From NCBI GenBank assembly GCA_031081675.1, contig JAVHLZ010000021.1:1-40646 (forward strand): a DNA stretch of 40,646 nucleotides, read 5' to 3'. The stretch comes from Armatimonadota bacterium. GTDB lineage: Bacteria > Sysuimicrobiota > Sysuimicrobiia > Sysuimicrobiales > Kaftiobacteriaceae. The notes under the pieces are model-generated. The model was given only the letters and a program-made list of their open reading frames with translations, searched no databases and had not been told where the DNA came from. Position 1 is the stretch's first letter. Each line of letters begins with the position of its first letter. The position numbers and the translations under genes are program-made. Positions 34,500-40,646 of the stretch are shown here, piece by piece.

Positions 34500-35095
34500 C
34501 CCGGCAGCCCGAGGGCCAGGCGCACGCCCGCCCCGAGCAGCAGCAGCCCGCACACGGCGGACAGCACCCGCAGGGCGGGACCGGTCATCCACCGCCGCGC
34601 CCAGCCGACGGCGGCCGCGAGGACCGCGCACCAGGCGATCGCCGCCGCCATCACGCCGGCGAAGACCGGGGCAAAGACCGGTGAGCCGGCGGGCGCCTGG
34701 GCGGCCACGGCCGCGCCAGCGGTCAGCCAGAATCCCATCGCCAGCGGGTTGGTCAGCGACAGGGCGGCGCCGGCGGCGAAGTCCGCCCCGGGACGGACCC
34801 GCGAGGGACGCGGGGTCGGGCTCCGCGCGTCGCGCAGCGCCCGCCAAGCCAGCCACAGCAGCAGGACGACGCCCGCCGCGCCCAGCGTCCGCCCCAGGCC
34901 GGTGCGCGTCAGCGTGGCCGCGCCCGCCAGGCCGGCCGCCGCCCACAGGGCGTCGCCCAGCAGCGAGCCCACCCCCAGGGCCAGCGCTGCCGTCCAGCCC
35001 CGGGCTGCCCCCCGGCGGACCGCCTCGGCGGTGACCGCCCCCGGAGCCGCGCAGAACGCCAGCCCCAGAACCCACCCCGTCACCACCAGGTTCAC
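34496..35095 (-). CDS. LysE/RhtB-family amino acid exporter
   Basis: A 199-aa inner-membrane protein with about six helices. The N-terminal GLAFCAAPGAVTAEAVRRGA is the LysE signature (PGP-like turn, here APGAV), and ALSLTNPLAMGFWLT is the second conserved motif. It probably exports an amino acid. GTG 35095 comes 7 nt after the glnA stop, so the two are likely co-translated and the substrate may relate to glutamine or nitrogen overflow; this is inference. Its stop shares CTAG (34496-34499) with the convergent thioredoxin-fold gene. Confidence 0.87.
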   Translation of the reverse strand: MNLVVTGWVLGLAFCAAPGAVTAEAVRRGAARGWTAALALGVGSLLGDALWAAAGLAGAATLTRTGLGRTLGAAGVVLLLWLAWRALRDARSPTPRPSRVRPGADFAAGAALSLTNPLAMGFWLTAGAAVAAQAPAGSPVFAPVFAGVMAAAIAWCAVLAAAVGWARRWMTGPALRVLSAVCGLLLLGAGVRLALGLPG

Positions 35096-35102
35096 GACCG
35101 CC

Positions 35103-36560
35103 TCACACGTCGTAGTAGAGGTGAAACTCCGCCGGGTGCGGCCGCAGGCGCACGAAGTCCACCTCCCGGCGGCGTTTGAGATCCAGCCAGGTCTCGATCA
35201 CGTCGGGAGTGAACACCCCTCCCTCCAGCAGGAAGGCGTGGTCCTCCTCCAGCGCGGCCAGCGCGCCTTCCAGCGACCCGGGGACCTGGCGGATCTTCCG
35301 GGCCTCCTCCGCCGGCAGCTCGTACAGGTCCACGTCCATCGGGTCGCCCGGGTCGAGGCGGCGCCGGATCCCGTCCAGGCCCGCCAGGAGCATGGCCGCA
35401 AACGCCAGGTAGGGGTTGGCGGAGGGATCCGGGGGCCGGTACTCGATGCGCTTGGCCCGCGGGCTGGCGGAGTACACGGGGATGCGCACCGCGGCGCTGC
35501 GGTTGCGCTGGGAGTACACCAGGTTCACCGGCGCCTCGTACCCGGGGACCAGCCGACGGTACGAGTTAGTGGTGGGGGCGCAGAACGCCAGCAGGGCCGG
35601 CGAGTGGTGCAGCAGGCCGCCGATGTAGTACATGGCCAGCTCGCTGAGCTGGGCGTAGCCATCGGGGTCGAAAAACAGGTTGACCTCTTCCCTCCACAGG
35701 CTCTGGTGGCAGTGCATCCCCGACCCGTTGTCCCCGAAGATGGGCTTGGGCATGAAGGTGGCGGTCTTGAAGTGGGCGCGGGCGAACATCTTGACCAGGT
35801 ACTTGTACAGCATCAGCCGGTCGGCCATCTCGGTGAGGGTGGCAAAGCGCAGGTCGATCTCGCACTGGCCCGCCGACGCCACCTCGTGGTGGTGGACCTC
35901 CACCTCCAGCCCGGCCTCGCGCATCTTCAGGACCAGCTCGCTGCGGAAGTCCTGGAGGCTGTCCGCCGGCGGGACCGGGAAGTAGCCCTCCTTGTGTCGG
36001 GGCTTGTAGCCCAGGTTGGGCCTTTCGTCGCGCCCGGTGTTCCAGGGGCCTTCCGCCGAGTCCACCAGATAGGAGGCACTGTGGGCCTGCAGGTCGTAAC
36101 GCACGTCGTCGAACACGAAGAACTCCGCCTCGGGCCCCCAGTAGCTGGCGGTGGCGATGCCGGTGCTCGCCAGGTAGTGCTCCGCCTTCTGGGCCACGTA
36201 GCGGGGGTCGCGGGTGTACCGCTCGCGGGTCACCGGATCGTAGACATCGCAGATGAGCATGAGGGTGGGCACCCGGAGCAGCGGGTCCACGCGCGCGGTC
36301 CGGGAATCGGGGAGCAGCAGCATGTCGGATTCGTCGATGGCCTGAAACCCCCGGATGCTGCTGCCGTCAAACCCCACCCCCTCCACGAACATGCTCTCGT
36401 CCAGCTCGTCGGCGGGAATGGAGAAGTGTTGCCACCCTCCCACCAGGTCGGTGAACCGGAAGTCCACCATCCGCACGCCCTGGCGGCGGCACAGGTCAAT
36501 CACCCGGGACGGGTTAATCAGCGCGTGGTCCGACAGGTGCGTGCGTATCTGATCGGTCAT
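35103..36560 (-). CDS. glnA: Glutamine synthetase type I
   Basis: A 485-aa enzyme assimilating ammonium into glutamine, a dodecamer in the cytosol. Signatures: VEGVGFDGSSIRGFQAIDES, ATASYWGPEAEFFVFD, KPIFGDNGSGMHCHQSLW, APTTNSYRRLVPGYEAPVNL and RIEYRPPDPSANPYLAFAAM. Tyr413 in DLYELPAEEA matches the adenylylation Tyr of the GSI-beta group, so covalent control by an adenylyltransferase is possible. ATG 36560 has GGAGG 5 nt upstream. It lies 37 nt after the flotillin gene and is followed by a LysE exporter. Confidence 0.96.
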   Translation of the reverse strand: MTDQIRTHLSDHALINPSRVIDLCRRQGVRMVDFRFTDLVGGWQHFSIPADELDESMFVEGVGFDGSSIRGFQAIDESDMLLLPDSRTARVDPLLRVPTLMLICDVYDPVTRERYTRDPRYVAQKAEHYLASTGIATASYWGPEAEFFVFDDVRYDLQAHSASYLVDSAEGPWNTGRDERPNLGYKPRHKEGYFPVPPADSLQDFRSELVLKMREAGLEVEVHHHEVASAGQCEIDLRFATLTEMADRLMLYKYLVKMFARAHFKTATFMPKPIFGDNGSGMHCHQSLWREEVNLFFDPDGYAQLSELAMYYIGGLLHHSPALLAFCAPTTNSYRRLVPGYEAPVNLVYSQRNRSAAVRIPVYSASPRAKRIEYRPPDPSANPYLAFAAMLLAGLDGIRRRLDPGDPMDVDLYELPAEEARKIRQVPGSLEGALAALEEDHAFLLEGGVFTPDVIETWLDLKRRREVDFVRLRPHPAEFHLYYDV

Positions 36561-36597
36561 GGGATCCTCCAAGAAGACGTGTCTCGCTCGGCCATCA

Positions 36598-37983
36598 TCA
36601 CCGCTCCACCGCCTCCGGCACCGGACGCCGGTCCGCCGCCGGGGCCTCCGCGCCGGGCAGCCGCCGCAGGATCGCGTCCAGCTTCATGCCCGTCAGGGCC
36701 TCCACCACCGCCGGCAGCTGGGCCAGGACCCGCGTGACCTCACCGGTCACCCGGGAGGCGCCCGCGCCGTCGCCGTTGCCGATGAGGATGATCTTGTCGG
36801 TCCGGGCCAGCGGCTCGGCCACGGCCCGCGCCAGATCGGGCAGGATGCGGATCACCAGGTCGGTCAGGGCCGCCTCGGTGTACTGGGACCAGGACCGGGC
36901 TTTCTGCTCCATCGCCTCGGCCTCGGCGATCCCCTTCAACCGCAGCGCCTCGGCCTCGGCGGCCCCGGTGGCCCGGATGCCCTCCGCGCGCCCGGCGGCC
37001 TCCGCGGCCAAGCGGTGCCGCTCGGCTTCCGCCAGCATCTGGATGCGCTCCCGCTCAGCCTGGGCCGGCTTGAGGACCTGGGCCACCAGCTCCTTCTCCC
37101 GGCGCAGGATCTCCCGGGCCTCCAGCTCGATGGCCTTGTCCTTCTCCACGATGCTCACCTGCATCTGCTCGGCCTTCACCTGCTGGCTGACGCGGTGGCG
37201 GTGCAGTTCGTAGGCCAGGTCCGCCTGCGCCCGCTGGGCGGCCACCTCGGCCTCGTAGGCCGCCTTGCGCACCGCCAGGTCCCGGCGCGCCTGCTCCACC
37301 TCCGCCTCGGCCGCCAGGCGGGTCTGCTGGGCCTCCCGTTCGGCCTCGGCCTCCGCCTTGACCGCGTCCCGCTTGACCTGGGCGATCCGGGGCCGGGCCA
37401 GGGCCTCCAGGTATCCCTGGCTGTCGGTGATGGTGCGGATGGTGAGGGAGACGATCTCCAGCCCCATCTTGGCCAGGTCCTCGGCGGCCGCCTCCCGGGC
37501 CGTGCGCGCCAGCGCGTCCCGGCCGCGGTAGATCTCCTCCACGGTCATGGTGCCGATGGCGGCCCGCAGGTGGCCCTCCAGGGTCTGCTGGACCGTCCGC
37601 ATCACATCCTCCCGGGACCGGGAGAGGAACTGCTGCGCGGCGGTGGCGATGCCGGCCTCGTCGCTGCGGACCCGCACCTGCGCCACCCCGTCCACGGTGA
37701 CGGGGATGGCGTGGGCGGTGTACACCTCCGCGGCGCGCACCTCCAGGGTCATCAGCTCCAGGGACAGCCGCTGCACCTTCTCCCGGACGGGCCACACGAA
37801 GGTGCCGCCGCCCAGGACCAGGCGGTACCCCACGGTCCGCACGGAGCCGTCGGGGCCCCGCACCCGCCGCCGACGGCCGGAGATGATCAGCACCTCGTTG
37901 GGACCGACCTTGGTGTACCGCGCGGCCCACAGGGCCACCCCGCCCGCCACCGCCAGCGCCAGGACACTCCACAGAACGATCAT
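36598..37983 (-). CDS. Flotillin-like SPFH/band 7 protein
   Basis: A 461-aa scaffold protein. One N-terminal membrane anchor (2-20, IVLWSVLALAVAGGVALWAA) is followed by the SPFH domain (about 25-200, with KVGPNEVLIISGRRRR and GTFVWPVREKVQRLSLELMT). A long Ala/Glu-rich coiled coil runs from about 205 to 370. DLVIRILPDLARAVAEPLAR and the C-terminal IILIGNGDGAGASRVTGEV match flotillins. Flotillins organise membrane microdomains and oligomers. It lies between a membrane-anchored unknown protein and glnA, downstream of amt. Confidence 0.92.
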   Translation of the reverse strand: MIVLWSVLALAVAGGVALWAARYTKVGPNEVLIISGRRRRVRGPDGSVRTVGYRLVLGGGTFVWPVREKVQRLSLELMTLEVRAAEVYTAHAIPVTVDGVAQVRVRSDEAGIATAAQQFLSRSREDVMRTVQQTLEGHLRAAIGTMTVEEIYRGRDALARTAREAAAEDLAKMGLEIVSLTIRTITDSQGYLEALARPRIAQVKRDAVKAEAEAEREAQQTRLAAEAEVEQARRDLAVRKAAYEAEVAAQRAQADLAYELHRHRVSQQVKAEQMQVSIVEKDKAIELEAREILRREKELVAQVLKPAQAERERIQMLAEAERHRLAAEAAGRAEGIRATGAAEAEALRLKGIAEAEAMEQKARSWSQYTEAALTDLVIRILPDLARAVAEPLARTDKIILIGNGDGAGASRVTGEVTRVLAQLPAVVEALTGMKLDAILRRLPGAEAPAADRRPVPEAVER

Positions 37984-38008
37984 CCCTGCTCCCTCCTCAC
38001 CCGGGATC

Positions 38009-39106
38009 CTACGCTCCCGCGGCCTCGCCGGCGCGGTGCACGCGGATCTCTTCCGCCCGCGCCCGGCCGGCGCGCTCCAGCTCCCGCCCCACCAGGTCCG
38101 CCAGCGTCCAGACGTCCGCGGCCATCAGCATCCGGGTCCCGGAGGACGCCGTGTCGGGAGGCGCGCACCCCACAACCCCGTCCACCTGCCAGACCTCCAC
38201 GGTCGTCCGCGCCCGGCCGTCGGGCACCGAGAGGACGTACCCGCATCGCCGGGCAGCCGCCGCCAGCTCGGCCCGCGCCCGGGGGTCCGGGCAGGTGAGG
38301 ACCAGCGGCCCGGCTCCCTGGTGCACCTCCCGCAGCGCCCGCAGGGCGGCCGCCAGCCCCGGCACGCGCACCGGCAGGTCCGGGGTGGCGAGATGGCCGT
38401 CCTCCCAGAACAGGGGCGCCCACAGCCCCTCGCCCTCCACCACGGCGCACGCCGGATGGTAGCGGAGGTCCCGCCAGGAGAGCGCGCGGACCTCCAGGTC
38501 TGCCCGCCCCAGGTAGCCCGCCAGCCGCTCGCGCAGGGTCGCCAGGGTGGCCGCCTCCAGCAGCGGGCCGCCGGGGACGCGGCCGCACAGCCGCCCGTCC
38601 CGGGCCGTCACCGGCACCGCCGGCCCGCCGCGCACCCGAAACACAAAGCGGGGCAGCCGGTAGCCCTCCAGCACCCAGACCAGGACCTCGCGCGCCGCCC
38701 GCTCCAGGGCTGCCAGGTTGCCGGCCACCAGGGGAAGGCCCGCGATCTCGGTCCGGTAGCGCTCCTTCAGCAGGACGCGCTCGGACCGCACCAGGTCCCG
38801 GTAGACCGGAATCCGGCCGGTGGTGGGAGCGCCTACTCCGGCCAGGTCCACCACGAGCTCGTACGCCGGACCGGCCGCCCCGGTCCGGGCACATCTCTGC
38901 AGGCGCATGTCCACCACCCGGGGGATCTCGGGTCGGCGGCGCCGGCGCATGGGCGCAGTTGCAATCGCGCGGGTCGCGCCCGCAGCTGCTGCGCCCGACG
39001 CCGCCCCCTCCCCGGCCCGCCGCCGATGGACGACCCGGTGGGGGATGATCACCCACAGCGCCAGCAGCACGCCGAACGCCACCAGCCCCAGCAGCACCTG
39101 CGTCAT
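38009..39106 (-). CDS. Unknown membrane-anchored protein coupled to Amt
   Basis: A 365-aa protein with one N-terminal helix (VLLGLVAFGVLLALWVIIPH), an Arg/Ala-rich linker to about residue 60 and a soluble region of about 300 residues. I recognise no known family. Visible stretches include YELVVDLAGVGAPTTGRIPV, LVRSERVLLKERYRTEIAGL, VPGGPLLEAATLATLRERLA and a late alternating pattern that could be a Rossmann-like fold (GAGPLVLTCPDPRARAELAA). The ATG overlaps the amt stop by 4 nt (ATGA), so it is translated together with the ammonium transporter. The flotillin gene begins 26 nt after it. A role in ammonium uptake or microdomain assembly is only inferred from context. Confidence 0.7.
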   Translation of the reverse strand: MTQVLLGLVAFGVLLALWVIIPHRVVHRRRAGEGAASGAAAAGATRAIATAPMRRRRRPEIPRVVDMRLQRCARTGAAGPAYELVVDLAGVGAPTTGRIPVYRDLVRSERVLLKERYRTEIAGLPLVAGNLAALERAAREVLVWVLEGYRLPRFVFRVRGGPAVPVTARDGRLCGRVPGGPLLEAATLATLRERLAGYLGRADLEVRALSWRDLRYHPACAVVEGEGLWAPLFWEDGHLATPDLPVRVPGLAAALRALREVHQGAGPLVLTCPDPRARAELAAAARRCGYVLSVPDGRARTTVEVWQVDGVVGCAPPDTASSGTRMLMAADVWTLADLVGRELERAGRARAEEIRVHRAGEAAGA

Positions 39107-40512
39107 GGCTGTCCTCCCGACTCCCCGGCGGCTCCCAGGATGGGGACCAGAACCTCGGGGTAGCACTCCACGCCGTGTTCGGGCACGTCCAGCCCTCCCA
39201 GCTCCTCCTCCCGGGATGCCCGCAGGCCCATGGTGGCCCGCAGCAGCCCGAACAGGGCGAACCCGGTGGCCAGGGACCACGCCGTCACCGTCACCACGCT
39301 GACGGCCTGAGCCAGGAGCTGCGCCCACGACCCGGCCACCAGCCCCCGCACGCCCCCGTAGGTGCCGTCGGCGAACACTCCCACGGCCAGCAGGCCCCAT
39401 AGCCCGCCCGCCGCGTGCACCGACACCGCACCCACCGCGTCGTCCACCCGCAGCGTGCGCTCGACAAACCCCAGGCTCCACAGCATCACCAGCGCCCCCA
39501 CCGCCCCGATGATCACCGCCGCCCAGGGGGCCACGTAGGCGCACGGCGCGGTGATGGCCACCAGCCCGGCCAGCGACCCGTTGCAGGCCAGGGTGACGTC
39601 CGCCTTGCCCGTGCGCAGGAGGGAGAGGTACAGCGCCACCACGGCCCCCGTGGTTCCGGCCAGGAAGGTGTTGACCGCAATCACCGAGATCCGCAGGTCG
39701 GTGGCCGCCAGGGTGGATCCGGGGTTGAACCCGAACCACCCGAAGAACAGGATGAACGTCCCGGTCACCACATAGGCCATGTTGTGGCCCGGGATCACGT
39801 TGGGGGTGCCATCGGGGTTGTACTTGCCGATGCGCGGCCCGACCATGGCCGCCCCGGCCAGCGCCACCAGCCCGCCTACCGCGTGCACCACCCCCGAGCC
39901 GGCGAAGTCCCGCGCCCCCACCCCCTCGCCCAGAAACGGCAGGTACTCGGACAGCCGGCCCAGCCAGCCGCCGCCCCATACCCAGTGGCCGTAGATGGGG
40001 TAGATGAGGGCGGAGACCAGGAAACTGTACGCCAGGTAGGCGGTGATCTTGGTGCGCTCGGCCACGGCGCCGGCCACGATGGTGGCCGCGGTAGCGGCGA
40101 AGACGATCTGGAAGAACCAGTACAGGATGGTGGTCACATCATAGCTCTGGCCGGTGAGGAAGAACCCCGAGTACCCGATCAGGGCGTTGCCGGCCTCCAG
40201 GCCCGGGGCGATCGCGCTCCCGCCGAACATGAAGGCAAAGCCGAACGCCCAGAAGGCCAGGGACGCCATGCAGAAGTCCATGAAGCTCTTGGTCAGGTAG
40301 TTGACGGTGTTCTTGGACCGGATCAGCCCCGCACCCAGCAGCGCGAACCCGGCCTGCATGAAGAACACCAGGAAGGCGGCCACCAGCGTCCAGGCGAAGT
40401 TGACCGCGGCCGCCGGGTCGGACGCCAGGGTGGCCCGACCTGTCGGGTCGCCGGCCCACGCGGAACCCGCCGCCACCATCACCCACACTGCCACCGCCAC
40501 CAGCCGCCGCAT
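39103..40512 (-). CDS. amt: Ammonium transporter (Amt/MEP/Rh family)
   Basis: A 469-aa inner-membrane channel-like transporter. A likely signal peptide (1-20, ending GSAWA) precedes the usual eleven-helix core, as in many bacterial Amt proteins. The conserved pore histidines are His210 (SGVVHAVGGLVAL) and His366 (SVHAAGGLWGLL). LIRSKNTVNYLTKSFMDF and FFGWFGFNPGST are diagnostic. The C-terminal tail has GGLDVPEHGVECYPEVL, the region that meets GlnK/PII in other Amts. No PII gene is adjacent; an unknown protein follows instead. ATG 40512 has GGAGGAGG upstream. Confidence 0.95.
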   Translation of the reverse strand: MRRLVAVAVWVMVAAGSAWAGDPTGRATLASDPAAAVNFAWTLVAAFLVFFMQAGFALLGAGLIRSKNTVNYLTKSFMDFCMASLAFWAFGFAFMFGGSAIAPGLEAGNALIGYSGFFLTGQSYDVTTILYWFFQIVFAATAATIVAGAVAERTKITAYLAYSFLVSALIYPIYGHWVWGGGWLGRLSEYLPFLGEGVGARDFAGSGVVHAVGGLVALAGAAMVGPRIGKYNPDGTPNVIPGHNMAYVVTGTFILFFGWFGFNPGSTLAATDLRISVIAVNTFLAGTTGAVVALYLSLLRTGKADVTLACNGSLAGLVAITAPCAYVAPWAAVIIGAVGALVMLWSLGFVERTLRVDDAVGAVSVHAAGGLWGLLAVGVFADGTYGGVRGLVAGSWAQLLAQAVSVVTVTAWSLATGFALFGLLRATMGLRASREEELGGLDVPEHGVECYPEVLVPILGAAGESGGQP

Positions 40513-40548
40513 CGGCCGCCTCCTCCGCCCACGGACCCACAAACACAG

Positions 40549-40576
40549 ACGGCGCCCTCCGCCAGGAGGGCGCCGT
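40549..40576 (-). promoter_or_regulatory. Strong hairpin in the amt leader
   Basis: ACGGCGCCCTCC (40549-40560) and GGAGGGCGCCGT (40565-40576) form a perfect 12-bp stem with a 4-nt loop, between the promoter and the amt start. On the - strand the sequence after it, CTGTGTTTGTG, is only partly U-rich, so it is a possible attenuator or leader stabiliser rather than a clear terminator. It is 36 nt upstream of the amt start. Confidence 0.55.
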
Positions 40577-40613
40577 GGCCCCACATACCGCCTATGCTTT
40601 TTCTTTGGACGTT

Positions 40614-40642
40614 ACCCTAGCACAGGCCGCCCCGCCGGTCAA
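40614..40642 (-). promoter_or_regulatory. Promoter of the amt operon
   Basis: On the - strand, TTGACC (40642-40637), 17-nt spacer, TAGGGT (40619-40614) preceded by TGC, an extended -10. Transcription would start near 40607, giving a leader of about 95 nt that contains the hairpin at 40549-40576. Confidence 0.5.
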
Positions 40643-40646
40643 GGGG

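Noticed and set aside
40513-40613. Glutamine (glnA-type) riboswitch before amt
   Set aside because: Only one long stem is visible and I cannot find the conserved core of that RNA.

Overview
This window is very GC-rich, almost fully coding DNA. It carries about 31 protein-coding genes plus one doubtful small one, many with GTG starts and 4-nt start/stop overlaps, and no rRNA, tRNA, CRISPR array, insertion sequence or phage gene that I can see. GH57 glucan enzymes, a TreT-type trehalose synthase and strong Shine-Dalgarno-driven GTG starts suggest a chromosomal segment of a high-GC, possibly thermophilic bacterium of the Terrabacteria side (Armatimonadota-, Chloroflexota- or CSP1-3/Sysuimicrobiota-like). 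That placement is inference from gene content; no marker gene here settles it.

Layout. (1) 99-7303, + strand: an alpha-glucan/trehalose operon (GH57 branching enzyme, GlgC, GH57-DUF3536 protein, DUF5752 protein, TreT). (2) 7287-10653, - strand: OtsA-OtsB fusion, a YihY/BrkB membrane protein and a small membrane ORF; the fusion converges on and overlaps treT. (3) 10901-14009, + strand: a rhomboid-like protein without catalytic residues, a B-box zinc-finger membrane protein and two AglF/AglG-type sugar permeases. (4) 14094-15089: a short group 1/2 sigma factor behind a strong extended -10 promoter and a leader with two long hairpins. (5) 15142-17228, - strand: MnSOD and an AglE-type sugar-binding protein. 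(6) 17414-28425, - strand: glycolate/lactate oxidation genes (glcE, glcF, two glcD paralogues, lutC, lutB, lutA) in line with galT and glgA. (7) 28543-33449, - strand: MOFRL glycerate kinase, YycJ-like MBL hydrolase, a small membrane protein, SppA and a small zincin. (8) 33561-34499, + strand: a two-domain thioredoxin-fold fusion. (9) 34496-40512, - strand: a nitrogen/membrane block (amt, unknown membrane-anchored protein, flotillin, glnA, LysE exporter).

How the genes fit together. GlgC makes ADP-glucose; GlgA and the GH57 branching enzyme build glycogen. TreT can condense NDP-glucose with glucose to trehalose, and OtsAB gives a second route through trehalose-6-phosphate. The AglEFG-type importer, for which no ATPase is present, would bring in alpha-glucosides. 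GlcDEF plus glycerate kinase fit glycolate salvage, and LutABC fits lactate use. Amt and GlnA give ammonium capture and assimilation.

The most unusual points are: the pseudo-rhomboid encoded next to a separate B-box membrane protein, a domain pair often found fused elsewhere; the structured leader of the sigma factor; a palindromic divergent promoter pair; an intergenic GGGAARA heptad repeat linked to a decayed duplication of the glycerate kinase 3' end; and an uncharacterised protein translationally coupled to Amt.
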